Assembly (NCBI GenBank): GCA_020080175.1
Contig: JAGHQL010000150.1
Span: forward strand, 1 to 64,000
Source: Glutinoglossum americanum
Taxonomy: Eukaryota > Ascomycota > Geoglossomycetes > Geoglossales > Geoglossaceae
Length of the DNA: 64,000 bases
Direction of reading: 5' to 3'
The position numbers and the translations under genes are program-made. Position 1 is the first letter of the stretch. Every line of letters begins with the position of its first letter. The notes beneath the pieces were generated by a model that made no database searches, was not told the DNA's origin, and was given only the letters and a program-made list of their open reading frames with translations. Below, piece after piece: positions 19,971 through 32,300 of this stretch.

Positions 19971-22171
19971 TCAGGCCCTCCCACGGTCCTTGTCCGACGG
20001 TTTGGTCCGAACCTCGAGGTTCATATGCGCTGTCTTCTCGAAGCTCAGGTACGGCATGCTGGCCTCCTTCCCGCCCTCGATATATGCCCACACGGGTAGT
20101 TCCGTACGGCCGCGAGCAAGGACGATGGGCTTGCCGAGAGGTAGAGAGCTTACATTGATAGGAGTAACTAGGTGGACCGATTGGTTCGCGGTGTCGATGC
20201 CTCGGATGAGTGCGAGTCCTGCGCAGAAGGTCTTCGCTGGGTCGAGGGGCGCCCCGTTTGGTGTGGGTATGTACGGGAGGTTGGTGACGGGGTCGCGGTG
20301 AATGCCTAGGCCCCGAGGGCCTTCTCCTTTTCCGATGTTGGTCTTATCATTGGCCTTTTGGTCGGCATCGGCCTCTGGAAGAGCATCGTCATCTTCGACA
20401 ACGACAATCGCGACGACTGTGCCGTTGATAGCGGTGGCCAACATTTCGATGGGCAAGACCTCTCCCAGAACTGCGATACCGACTATTCCAGGTGTAGGCC
20501 CTGAGTATCCAACGACCCAAGGCGGCTGCTTCGTTAGTGGCGTAGCATCCCATAACAAACCATGACTGCCCCGGCTAGTGTCCGCCTTTTTCCTTGAAGA
20601 GAGGTGCAGGTATGATAAAATCTGCATAGCTCGCAGATCTGCGGGGGTACGCGATGTGTGCTTGGTAGGTTGTAACGGTATCTTATGCACAGAAACTCCT
20701 TCTAAAGATTTCCAGAGCAAGTTATGGTCTTCCTCGGTACTTAAATCCTCAGATGTCAGCCAGACAAGATGGGATGCAGAGGATTGTCTCAAGATGTTAG
20801 ACAGAATTTCTAATCCCAAGGCTTTCACCCAGCCAACAGTGTTGATTACTAGCGCACATGCCGGCAAAAGCTTTCGATAGTGTGTAAAAAGATCAACCGC
20901 ACACGATATAAAATGATCTGGGTCGCTCTCTGGAGTGCTAAAACCTATATAGTGACTTCGCACCAAGTGGCCGCCATCGGTGAGGCTGCAATATGTGCGG
21001 CTGAAATGAGTGCCAAATAGAGGTGAGCGTAGGTGAAACAAAGAGACCTGGCCAGGAGGTGAGAATTCGGGTTGTCCTGGGTCTAAATCCAGAAAAGCTA
21101 ACCCATTGCTGGCTTCAGACGTAGAGTTTGTGAGCATTGAGTTATAGAGATGGCGGCAGAACACCGATTTTCCTGCGGATTTTGGACCTGCAGCAACGAT
21201 AATAGGAGGTGCGACTTTTCCACAGAGGCCGGTGAGGGTAGAGATTAATTGTCTCCATGGCTCTGGTAGGTTCAATGTCTTCGCTTCATGCTTCCAGTAT
21301 TTTGGGATGCTCTTGGTCGAATGCACCTATAAGATCTTGTTAGTGTCTATTGCTCGTGACGCATATTTTGTGTTGATGTTTACCGTAGTAAATGAAGGCC
21401 GCTTATCTAAAGGAATCTGCGGGTCACCCCCCCATATATGCTTGAACAGTGGCACAACACGGTGAAGCGAGCGTATGCCACTGTTGTAATGCTGGATCTT
21501 TATCTCTGCAAGATCAAGTGGTGCAGACGATAAACATTCGATAACTGGGAGAGAATGGCACAGGGGGGCAGAAACTACATGGATCTGTGGCCCACCGCGT
21601 AGTCTTGCTCCCATGATACTGAACTCCCCGGAGTTCACTAGGATGCTGAATTCTCCTAGGATCACCAATCTCTAGGAGCAAGTTAGTTATAGCTAGAAGA
21701 GAGATGGAAAATACTTACACTCCCGGGTCTAGTTTGGAGTATTAACTCTTCCCCATTCTGGCTAATGAGTTTTACCTTATTAAGCAATTCCCTGGTATTT
21801 GGTTGCTCCCGGGTTTCTTCGCGGACCCCTCCTATACATGTAAATTCTGAACTGAATAGTCTCTCTTGAACTTTCAATTCTGGTAATAACAATATTAGAT
21901 AGAACCTGGGCTTTCAGTCTGTTATCCTATTGGCTTACTCTTGGTAGTTCGCTGTTTGTTAGGCTCTGGTGGGAGAGCTTCATGAGTATTCCTGCTCTCT
22001 CTGTCTTTGTTTTGTTGCATTTTGATGCGAGCAAGCTTTCTGGTAGCTATAGCACTTAACGGAGCTGTGTTTAGTGTCAGAAATATAATAGAACGCCAGA
22101 CGCCTAAACCTACATGTTTCGTCTTCTTCAAGGTGACTTCGCCCACGTTTTTTTGTCATCTTGAGTGGCAT
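19971..22171 (-). CDS. GRC3: Polynucleotide 5'-hydroxyl-kinase Grc3
   Basis: Five exons on the minus strand: 22171-22114, 22064-21939, 21879-21719, 21671-21384 and 21326-19971, with introns of 47-59 bp; 662 aa, close to yeast Grc3 (632 aa). The joined N-terminus has PLSAIATRKLARIK, then RLVILGEF...SIMGARL, which is the beta-domain of the Clp1/Grc3 family. The kinase P-loop GPKSAGKS lies near residue 257, followed by LDLDPGQPEFSPPGQVSL, the family's second phosphate-binding block. With Las1, Grc3 phosphorylates the cut 26S pre-rRNA during ITS2 removal in the nucleolus. It also helps RNA polymerase I termination in yeast. It is divergently paired with RPA34, another rRNA-synthesis gene. Confidence 0.9.
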
Positions 22172-22305
22172 TGAAATATTGGTGTAGATGTTCGGCTTTA
22201 GTTGCGAAGTTGGGCCCGCGAAAAGTTGCCCACTGTGTATGTGATCGCTTGTCTGCGCCCTTGAATTTTTTTTGTGGTTTGACACCGGTCGACTTTTACG
22301 TTGCC
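22172..22305. promoter_or_regulatory. Shared divergent promoter of GRC3 and RPA34
   Basis: Only 134 bp separate the two start codons, so both promoters must overlap. A T-rich tract lies near 22267. Co-regulation is inferred from the shared role in rRNA production, not from a recognised site. Confidence 0.55.
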
Positions 22306-23639
22306 ATGGCTAGGGCTAAGGGAACCCCAGTCCGGGTGCCGGGCCAGGAGGGTCTTATCTCGACTACATCCCAACTTTCACGGGAGTACGTATCGTCATC
22401 GTCGTCATCGTCGTCATTGTCGTCGTCGTCGTCGTCGTCAGGAAGCGAAGCTGCAGACTCAGACTCGCACCCTGACATAGACGATTCGAGCGGTTCAGAC
22501 GGCAGTAATTCGCGGGATAGCTCTGATATAGATACCACCCGGCAAGATGCAGCCGCTGTCCTGCCCCAGATCCGAAGAGCCTACGAACCTCCGCAAGGTT
22601 TCCAACCTCTCTCGACGGATCCATCTGCTTCTCGTGCCTCCAAGCTCTTGGATCCAACAAACCTTGCGGGAAAGCAATTATGGCACATCACCGCCCCAGC
22701 TTCTGTACCGGTGAGCACCCTCAAAGAAGTATCCACTCAGAAAGTTATGAATGGCGAGGCGGTGTTGTCTCATAATGGTTCAGAGTATGGGTTTGCGGCC
22801 TTGGATGAAGTTGCGGCTGGCTCCAACCAGACTATGCTCTTAGTTCCAGCCGAGAAGGGCTATCAACCGGGTATGTGGCTTTTACATGCTCTCCAATTGG
22901 AGCTTGAGCCGCTAACTGTGTTTCTGTGCGTATAGTTGGCGCTACCTTCACACAAACTCTGCATCTACGGCAAGTCATCAATCTGCCTATCCTCATGGAA
23001 ACAACAACGAGCATCGAAGCAGCGCCTCAAGTTCCCTCCACACCAGCATTCTCTAGGAAGGCCATCCGCAAGCAGCCGGAAGGCTTGAGAATGCGATTTA
23101 TGCCGATTGGTGTTGACAGCTCGAAAGCTGCGGAGATTGGGTGGAGTTCTTCCACTGACGTTGGCGAGACCGAAGGAGCGGATATAATAGGGGATGGCAC
23201 CAAGGAGAGGAATTTTTGTTTTCCGAATGGATTCACGAAGGATCATAGACTAGGGAAACGGAAACACGAAAGCACAAACGGCGCAATAGGTGAGGCAATA
23301 ACCGCCGAGGCCGAGCTCTCGCCACGCAAGAAAAAGTCAAAACGCAATCACGAACACGAATCCCTTTCAGCAACAGAGCCAACTAGCGTATCCCCATCAA
23401 AAGACCATAGCATCCGAGGTCGGACCAAGGAACTCCCCAAATCTCACACCAACTCCCTGGAATCTTCGACCGTAGCGGGACAGGACTCCTCCTGTCGGCG
23501 GCCTGAAACGAGCCGGGAACGTGCTCGGCGGAAAGAAAAGGAACGACGGCGGAGGGAGAGGGCGGAGAAAACGCAGCATGATAAGCACCGGCATTCTCAT
23601 CATCAACACCAAGGGCGGTCACCTTCGACGTTGAAATAG
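22306..23639 (+). CDS. RPA34: RNA polymerase I subunit A34.5 (RPA34)
   Basis: Two exons, 22306-22870 and 22936-23639, with a 65-bp intron (GTATGT, GCTAACT, TATAG), giving 422 aa. The start ATG at 22306 is chosen because the protein then begins with the basic MARAKG. Residues about 29-80 are a Ser/Asp tract encoded by a TCGTCA microsatellite. The conserved dimerisation core follows: RRAYEPPQGFQPL, SKLLDPTNLAGKQLWHITAP, EYGFAAL, then LRMRFMPIG. The Lys/Arg-rich C-terminal tail (RKKKSKR, ARRKEKERRRRERAEK) fits a nucleolar protein. A34.5 pairs with A49 on RNA polymerase I and aids initiation and elongation on rDNA. Confidence 0.8.
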
Positions 23640-23855
23640 TAAAAGCGGTTTTATGTAGCTTACATATATATATATCCGTATGAGTTGTGACAACCGTGGA
23701 TGCTGCTGCCATATGGTACACACTTTCCTTTATAGAACCCTCCCGGCACTCGGTTCGTGTTAGGTATCAGGGGTTGGAGATAAATACTGTAAGGGCAAAT
23801 CCGGAAAGGAACTGGAGAGCAACACTATGCACAACTTACGACCATCTCCTCTCCA
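23640..23855. other. Short intergenic between convergent genes
   Basis: 216 bp with a TATATATATA tract at about 23663. It holds the 3' ends of RPA34 and the hydratase gene and nothing else. Confidence 0.5.
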
Positions 23856-24858
23856 TCACCGCCCTTTAAAAATTGGCTTCCTCTTCTCCCGAAAAGCCAC
23901 AAGCGCCTCATCCCTATCCTCCGTCCCCACTACCTCCTCGTAAGCCCTACTCTCTGCCTCCCAACTCGCCTCCCTAATCGCCCTCTTCGCCGCCCTCCCC
24001 GCCAATGGGGCACCCTCTGCAATCTCCCTCGCTAGCCTCACCGCCTCCTCCAACACCATCTCCCTCGCCTTTCCCTCAACCTCCTTTGTCACCTCCACTA
24101 AACGATCCGCAAGCCCCAAGAAATATGCTTCTGGCCCGCCCACCCGGCGGCCTGTGAGTATAAGATCTCGTGCTCGGGGAGTGCCGATTAGCCGCTGGAG
24201 GCGGTAGGTTCCCCCCGCACCGGGGATGATGCCGAGGCGAGTTTCTGGGAGGGCGAGGGTGGTTGTGGAGGCGAGGACGCGGAAGTCGAGGGGGAGGGCG
24301 AGTTCGAGGCCGCCGCCGAAGGCGGGGCCGGCTATGGCTGCGATTGTGGGGATGGGTAGATCTTCGAGGTCTTGGAGGGTTTGGCGGAGGGAGGTGAGAA
24401 AATTTTGAGTTCTGGGTGATTATGGGCTATTAGTTTGCGGGCGCTGCTTGCGGGCGCATTGAGGACTGGCTCACTGTTCTTTAGTAAAGGTTGCACGTTC
24501 CTGGGATTTTGTCGTAAGCTATACCGTTCATATCCGCTGTGAATGCTCGAGAAAGTACCTTCAAGTCTGCTCCAGCGCAGAAGCAGGAATCCACCTCGCT
24601 CGCTAGGATCATCGCCCTCGTAGGCCCATGTTCGCCTTCACCCTGCAGAGCCTTCGTCTCCTTTGAAAGCTCCGCGAGTAATTGGAGGGAGATGGCATTC
24701 CGTGCAGATGGGCGGTCCAGTGAGAGGATCTTAATTGAGCCAGCGTGCGGGGCAGGAATATTGGTGGATTTTATGAGGGATGCAGGGGATACAGTAGTGG
24801 AGTGCCGCGCCCTCTGGCCGATAAGGGGGATGAGAGTTTTGGGTCGTAGTGGGGACAT
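23856..24858 (-). CDS. Mitochondrial enoyl-CoA hydratase family protein (methylglutaconyl-CoA hydratase-like)
   Basis: Three exons on the minus strand: 24858-24559, a 26-nt exon 24500-24475, and 24411-23856; 293 aa. Joining them yields CAGADLKERATFTKEQTQNFLTSLRQTL, the standard crotonase stretch, which supports the micro-exon strongly. Catalytic features are the oxyanion-hole CAGADLK and PAFGGGLELAL, followed by ETRLGIIPGAGGTYRL with the acidic residue region used by hydratases. The N-terminus is rich in Arg, Ser and Thr with few acids, as in a mitochondrial presequence. The closest group by motif is the AUH/methylglutaconyl-CoA hydratase class of leucine breakdown, but a general short-chain enoyl-CoA hydratase is also possible. 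Confidence 0.8.
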
Positions 24859-24981
24859 GGTGAGCGGGAGCTTGTGGAGGTTTGTTGACCTTGCTTTATT
24901 CGCTTAGAATTATCTACCCGGTAGTCACGAAAGGGGAGCACGTTATTAGCAACTATTCCGGTATAGACTACATAGTATACA

Positions 24982-27900
24982 TTATATTATGTGAGGGAAA
25001 CGACCTCGTTGACAGTAGAGGGCCACCTCGTCGTCTCTAGGCCAACCACCCCAGCTCTCAACACTCTCCACGGTCGCTTTCACCTGCTCACGAATACCGG
25101 TATCAGCTCCCCAACCAAGGGCGGTTCTGTCACCGGTGCCCTCCTCGACCTCCATTTTCTCCCAGCTGTGTTCCAGGAATACTCTTGCTGCCACAATTGC
25201 CCGACGCAACATCCTTCTGCCATTATTTGCTTCGTCAACGACTATGTCAATTTCTGGTGAGAACTTCACTATCCAGCGCACTAGAGCCAGCAGCTCTTCA
25301 TAGTCCTGTAGCAAACCCAGCACACGAATATATGCATGGAGCTGAACGGGGCCCGGGACGACAAGAAGTGATGGCAATTGTAAGTACTTATCGGCTTCGT
25401 CGGGCAAGTTAGTACGAGGATTCGATGGTTCTTCTCGCCCTAGCCTCATCTCCGCGTCTGCCCCAACCAAATTTCGAAAAGCTGATCTTAAATATTTTAG
25501 TGCTTTCTCGAGGACCCCCTCCACTTCGCCTCTGACTAGGGGAGATGCCGATTTTTCGGCCTGAAGGGATGCTAACACAGCCTTTTCTAGTCCGTTGCAC
25601 AGGGCTAGGAAGCCATGTTCGTCGAGGGAGAGATCGAGAGACCTCATTTGGTCCACCAATTGCACCATTAGCTCCCAGGGCATAATATCGTGCAAATACC
25701 GAACTCCCCCGACATTCGCTGTGTCGGGATCTGTAAGTGCTATTTTGGGTTGTGCTAGAGCGTGGAGGAGTGAGTTCCATGCCGGCCGGTATTTTGGCTG
25801 CCGGAGTAGCATCAATCTGAAAGCGAGGACAACTGGACTTGTATACGTTTTTGCGTCCCTTCTTTGGCGATATCGAGCCTGAGGAAATCGGCAAAGGAGT
25901 TTGATGAAGGCGGCAAAAGTATGCTCCGGCACGTCTTTGAGTAATATACTCGCTGGGGAATCCCTTGGCTGATTTGCCAAATCGGAACAAAGGAGAGAGG
26001 AACTAAGTGGTCTGGGCCCGAAGTCTCCATAGGATGACATGTATTTTAACCCTGCGGTAACTGACTCAGCATGACTGATAAGGAGTTCCAAGAACCGCCC
26101 CGTTGGGTGTATTCCGTCTAGACACATCTGATCATAAAGATTTTTGACTGACGGTAGCTGAGAGCGGAGATATATTGCTTCATTTGGTGAAATGGGTTGA
26201 GGAAAGACCTCTTTGCCATCACCAGGGAAGTGATAGGTTTTGACGTCGGACTCTAGAGGGTGGCTAGTACTAGCATCTTTTGCTTTGCCTGTTTTCTTTC
26301 TCTTCCTCTCGAAAATTAATTTTTCAAACATTGCGTGGTAAACACCCTCTGAAGGTGGAAGCATTTCATCGCGGCGAGCTAGGAAACAGGCCCAGGCCTC
26401 ATTTGCAGTCCTTGTAGATCGTACTCTGGCGGCCCAAATATCCTCTTTCGTGGGGGGAATTTTGGACAATTGTGTCCGTGTTTGAATGGTTGGACTTCCG
26501 TCCGTGTCCCACCCCGCGAAAATATTAGCTACCTTGCCCAAAGTTCCCGGAGCATAGCCGGCTTCCTTCATTCGAGTAAGGGCCTCCTTGGCTCTACTTG
26601 TCCCATGTTCCAGCCCCTTGTCAACGTCTAGACCTGTCTTGTCTTCCTTCCACGGTGGCCATGATTTTGACTTTAGATCCGCCCACTGACGTTCTCTTAA
26701 AGTTTTCCGGTGTGCGAGTTGAACGCGAATAACAGCACGGTACCCCTCTTTATTAATAGGGAGTGGGGGGTCGAATTCTGCCATTCGTCTGATCAAATGG
26801 AACTGCGCGCGCTGGTGATAGGGTACAGAAAGGAAAGGATTGACTATTGAGGGTAGTGATATAAGGGAAAGAGATCGGTTGTAGAATAGAGTAAGACGTG
26901 CTGCAGTCTTTCTTGTCTTGAGAGCCTCGTTGACAGCCACGCCTCCATTTACATGTTTGGAGATCATCCGTGAGATATTGACCATTGAAGCTGCCCATAC
27001 TCGGCGAGCATGTCGGAGAAGGCGGATGACCATAACCTGGACGCTTTTTTCATCCATGTGCGAACGGGGATGCATATGCGCACCTAGTAGTCGATGGCTT
27101 ATCTGATAAGGCCCTGTTCTTAGGGCCTCGTCTACGTCCTGGTCTCTCGTGATTGCTGATAATGCTGTGTTACGATTTTCCAGTCGGTCCCAAGCGTGTA
27201 TTAGGCATAATTTTAGACTTTCAGCTGATATGTGCCTCCGGCGGAGTAGAAAGAGGAATACGAATGTAGGTATTGCCTCTCGGACATCTCGCCTGGGGGA
27301 CCGGCAAGCGGCTGCGGCGAACAACCGCAACAACGCTTGTTTAGTGGTTCTTCCAGTAAGGATCCAGGCCCAAATCATAACATCTGCCGCGTCGAAGCCT
27401 CGCTGAGCTAAAAAAGCGGTATTCTGGCTGCCGAACACTTCTGATATCCGGGCATCTAGTTGTAGGCGACTAGGATTTCTTCCATTGCGATTGTGTTCTC
27501 GGTATAAAAAAACCGAGTCTTGATTAAGTAGTGGATAAAGATTAGTGAGGTATGAGGCTAAGATGAGAGGCAAGGACAGCTCCAGTGCCGAGTCAGACGT
27601 GCCTCGAATCTGCCGAGGGTCATAATATATTTCGTACCGTTTAGGAGACGGTAAAGGCTGCCAAGCCGGGCCATATGAGAGGTCTAGCTTTTCGCGATAT
27701 CGTGGTGGGAGAGCTTGAAATTGTCCAATCGACTTGAGAGCCTCTATTAGAATTGTGGATGGGCTCTTCCGCCGGGCCTTCGCCCTTCTCCGGCTTAGCC
27801 CTTTGGCCTGAGGAACATTACAGCCTGCAGCTGGCAGTTCACTGGGACTGTGAGTCTCAACACCCTGCCGTGTATTGGCCGCAACTTGAGTGGCTGTAGG

Positions 27901-28127
27901 ACATATCCAGGCGTGAGGCCTCGGTCTGGAGACGGATGTTGCATTCGCACGGATAGACGATATGGAATTGGCGAAGTTGCTGGGAAAGAGCTTCTAGATA
28001 TTTGCATGAGCTGAGATATCTCGGATGACAAAAAACACTTACTCACCCGAATGTATAGAGATAAATTCTTGTGGCTGACTGAGGCTCTATTGATGGCATT
28101 GCCTGTCGAGAAAGTAGAAGGCGTCAT
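24982..28127 (-). CDS. Large predicted mitochondrial protein, possibly PPR-like
   Basis: Two exons, 28127-28047 (27 codons) and 27993-24982, with a 53-bp intron, giving 1030 aa. The first exon MTPSTFSTGNAINRASVSHK plus the start of the second (Arg, Ser, Asn-rich, few acids) looks like a mitochondrial targeting sequence. The rest is helical in character with repeated motifs such as AADVMIWAWILTGR, VYHAMFEKLIFERKRK, FLELLISHAE and YIRVLGLLQDYEELLALV, reminiscent of degenerate pentatricopeptide repeats of fungal organelle RNA-binding proteins. I could not identify a named orthologue, and the repeat assignment is only a suggestion. It lies 123 bp upstream of the hydratase gene on the same strand. 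Confidence 0.65.
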
Positions 28128-28746
28128 TCATTGAAGCTGATTAAGTGTGCTTCAATTGTGACTTATTGAGGCTTTGACTTAAAATGGGCAAGAAACTCCG
28201 AGTTTAGTCACGTGTAAGGTGTTGCGCTCCATCACAGATCCGGACTAACGCCAGATTTCTCCTCACATCCTCAGAGCAGATTCTGCAACTCTTAGACACT
28301 CCAATATTGTTAAGGCTGACAATTTCCGTGGAGCCTTTTTCTACTGAAAATTCTCAGAGCACGTCTATCTGAATCTGTTTGATTCCGAGCATTTTGCAAG
28401 TGGTTAGCGTTTTGGTCGATCATCTCGCTCCTTAACTCGCGAACCATCGCCTGAACGACCAACAACCACCAAAATCTTCCGCGCAAGCAAGCTGTATCAA
28501 ACCCAACGGGTCTGTCTTCATCTCGCCGCGCAAAAGATTCCCTCGCGTTGGATTTGCATCGGTTTCCATGTGGATTTGAATGATTGCGTCAACGCCACTG
28601 AGTATGTTCACGACGATTCTGGGGTCAGATTCAATCGTGTCCAAGCTAACTAGCTTGCGCCAGATCTCGCGAATTTATCTCTCTTCTAAGCGCGTTTGAT
28701 ACCTCAAATCTCGTCTCGATAGCACGCGCAGGTGGACTCAATCGCC
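28128..28746. promoter_or_regulatory. Divergent promoter region
   Basis: 619 bp between head-to-head start codons. No gene or recognised binding site is seen. Short AT-rich and CG-containing stretches alternate, including TCTCGCG near 28670. Confidence 0.45.
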
Positions 28747-31700
28747 ATGTCCACACCGACCGGGCTGCTGAGCCCACCACCGCCCTCGAGAGCTGTAACG
28801 TCCTCAATAGTTAGCCCTGGAAAACGTAAAAGAGAAGAGAGCAATCGGTCGACATCGATTAAGGAGATAGTAGGGGGGGAGGAGAGGGTGAAATTCGAAG
28901 GGATTATGCGAGATCTATTAGAGGTTTTGAAAAGGTATGTGGAAATCTTCATGTGCGACGCCTCAAGATTATTATGTGCACTTCCATTCGCCTGTGCACG
29001 ACCTGGTTGTAGTATACCCTCGCTCCCTAAATTGGATGGGACTGCTCACGGTTGTACTCTCCACATAGACAAGACACAACGCCGTCGATTTTGAATCACC
29101 CGTTGCCAAAGGATCAGTCAGAACCAACGGCGAAGCGGCAGAAAGTTTTAGAACCCAGCACAAATGGTACTATCACATCTAAGCTGAATTTCGGAACGTA
29201 TGCGAGTTGGGGCGAGCTTGTTGCGGATGTCGAAGCTGCCTCTTCTGCCATTCTTGCCGTTCTTCAGTCAAAAAACAGTCTCCCCAACGGGACGGTTTCC
29301 CATCGCCATTATCCTCTTCTTCCTGATGACGAGAATTTGACGGCTGGCATCCTTGCTTTCAAGAAAACTTTTAACAATATCATCGCTCGGGAGAGGATGC
29401 AAAGACCGCCCACCTCGGATCTCGGGGTGAAGAATGAGGATGCAGCTGATCTCGATGGCACAGTTGTTGTAAACGGAGTTGGCGGAAGCAGGTCTGCTTC
29501 GTTTGTGGGTGGAGATAGCAGGCCAAATAGGGTTGTTTTGACCCTTTACGGGAACGCGCCTCAACCTAAGCAGCTCTTTTCAAGTCTCCAGGAGCCATTT
29601 CGGATATCACCAACTGTATCAAATGAGAGGTCAAGCCTAAACTCGAATTTGAGTCCAACTACCGCTTCGTCTATTGAAGTTATTACTCCTTTGCGGGAGG
29701 CCGCTCTCCCGAACGGCATTTCTACAACGCAAATCGTACCTGTTCACCCTACTGTGCCTGACAGTAAGAAGAAGGTACCCACTCTGGGCGATATTTTCGC
29801 TCCACCGGCTACATTGCCTCAGTTGAACCCGCCAAAGCAATCAAAGTATACCACAACAAGAGGCTCCACTGTTGGCTGGTTCAACCCATCTGAACCCGGT
29901 TTGAGTTCACGGAGTAACCGTCTTGGAACCTATACGACGCAACCGCTGTCGACGGGACAGTGGCTTACTTACAATGCTATCCCCCCTCCTCAAATGCCTC
30001 ACGAGACAAGGCGGAGTAAGAGAGACCGTTCTTCAAGCGATGCGGCTAAGGCGCAACTCAATCTCGAGGCTCTTGCACGACACTCTCGTGCAAAGGAGGA
30101 GGCTCTTTTTAGAAGCGCTTATTCAAGTTTCGCTCCGAGTTACGATGATTCGAGTGCGATTGTACCACAAGAGATTAAAAGTCGCCTCTGGTGGGAGCGA
30201 GTGGGCAGTAAACGCTTTGAGCAGCTTTTGGCAGAACCATTCTCGGAAGCTGCTGTCGATACGATTACACCGACTTATGAAGAAGCAGAAACGGAAGAGC
30301 AGGATGAGGAGGAGCTGTTTCGGGAAGCTGTCGAGTCTTGGGTTCCTGAGGATCCACCGACAGATTTTAAGATGGACGAGACCCGCGAGAAACCGCAGGA
30401 TGTGGACCATAGGGACTTGGATGAGGTTCTGAGAGATATCTCGGAGTTACTTGAGACCCTAAACTCTCACCAGCGCATCCGGAATCTTTCCCTCGCGCCA
30501 ATGTCACAGACTGCCGTCGGCCAAAATCGCCAAATCACGGCTATGACGGGTAGCCCGTCTAGCCCTTCTTCGGCAGAGATGGACGTCTATGGAATGCTTA
30601 AATCGCAACTCTCGATATTGATTGCTGGCTTACCTCCTTATGCTGTAGCCAAGTTAGATGGTGATCGGTTAGCTGAGCTTAATGTCAGCACAAAGATGGT
30701 TGTCGAAGGCAAAGATTATAAAGGTGTTATGGAAGAAGATGAAACCGCAAGAACTTCTGCTATTTCCGCGATGACTGCTGCTGCTGGATCCGCTACGAGA
30801 ATTACTGGGCCTCCCGTTTCACAATATCCAGTTCAGGCACAGTACAATACTGCCCGAACACCTACAACACAATATCACCAGCGATCCGCATCAAATGTAC
30901 AGCTACCAAGTTCGAGGTCCCAGGGAACGCAGCAATATTATCAGCAGCAACAAACTCCTGTTCGACCGACGTCGTCTAATACGCAACGCGACCCGATTGT
31001 TACTCCTCATACTCCATTCCAGCACCCACAGCGGCCATCATCCACCAATTCGCAACGCGGGTCGGCTGGGGTTACAGCACAGCAATCGTATGCGCCACAG
31101 ACCCCGCGTCCTGCGCAGTCACATTATGGTCAAAACAACTCCCAGCAGTACTTCCAGCAGCAGGGTACACCGCATGGATACCAGCAGTATCACAGCCATT
31201 CCCAGTCAACAGCTCAGACGCCTACTACCGGCCGCCAATTCCCCCAACCATCCCAGTCACAGTACCAACAACCGGCAGCTCTTCGGCAGCACTTTGCACC
31301 TACACAGAATCAATACGTTGGCGCTCGTGGCTCGTCCCCGCTCAAGGTACAGCAGCCCCAGCAACAGCAGCGAGGCATTAACTCTATGTCAAGCCAGACA
31401 CCAGCTCGGCAGACGCAGTACTTTCAGCAGTCTTCTCAAAACCAATACCAGACTCCATCAACTCTTGGCGCCAGCGGATTTCACACATATATGTCTGCTG
31501 AACAACAGGCACTACTTATGGAGCGCCAAAGAGCGACTTTGGCGCAGCAAAATCAGCAAAATCAGCAAAATCAGCAGCAGCAGGCCCGTGCAGCTGCTCA
31601 GGTAAATATCCAGCGCCATGCTGGGGACGCCACATCGACCAATCGACCTCAAGCTCTCCAGCAGTCGCAGCAAGAGTACGGAGGTGCAGGCACACAGGGA

Positions 31701-31787
31701 TATACTGGGGTCCAGATGGCGAATTCATTGAACCAGCAACGCACCGCAAATAGTGGAAGTACTGTTACTGCTGGTAATGGACGCTAA
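28747..31787 (+). CDS. Gln-rich nuclear protein with bromodomain-like N-terminus (Rsc58-like?)
   Basis: Two exons, 28747-28934 and 29069-31787, joined in phase across a 134-bp intron, giving 968 aa. The start carries PGKRKREESNR, probably a nuclear localisation signal. Residues about 45-175 (FEGIMRDLLEVLKR; YASWGELVADVEAASSAILA; YPLLPDDENLTAG; FKKTFNNIIARE) have the spacing of a divergent bromodomain. A middle block has WWERVGSKRFEQLL and an acidic EEQDEEELF segment, and later GLPPYAVAKLDGDRLAELN. The last 300 residues are Gln/Ser/Pro-rich with QQ runs and an NQQNQQ repeat. This layout suggests a fungal chromatin-remodelling subunit such as Rsc58 of the RSC complex. The name is tentative; nuclear chromatin or transcription work is more secure. 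Confidence 0.6.
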
Positions 31788-32300
31788 GTTAGTTAAATGC
31801 AGTAAAGACGTATGAAGTTGCGGTATCGGAGTTCCGAGAATTGGAGACGGGGTTTCTCCTGTTTGGTTTCTCGAAGAGTTTTCCGGCTGGGTGGGTTCTA
31901 TGGGCTGTCGCACCCATATTGTGAATCTTCAAACTTGGCCTCTTGTAATTTTGTAACTCCCTTTTTCGAGATAGGTCGTTCGGGGTTTGGTGGTGGGGAA
32001 TGATCGGGATGTTTGTGAGCATGAATAGACAAGAGAGTCGAGATATTAAATTGATTAGACTTCATTGCAAAAGTAATTTAACTTTACATTCAAGCTCTAT
32101 CAGGCCCTTTTGTCACTGGTGAAACCACGGCGATGTCATTCAGAATAACAAACACTCTTGGGGCTAGATTTAATGTAGGGAATGCCCAGCCGCTTTCGGT
32201 AATCTTGTAACCAACAACAAACACTTTTGCTGGCTCGGATCAACCCTGACGATTTATCGAAGACACGACAAACAGCTAAGGCGGTTCCCTTTCATCTACT
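31788..32300. other. Intergenic, 513 bp
   Basis: Contains the 3' end of the preceding gene and the promoter of the next. No other feature is recognised. Confidence 0.45.
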
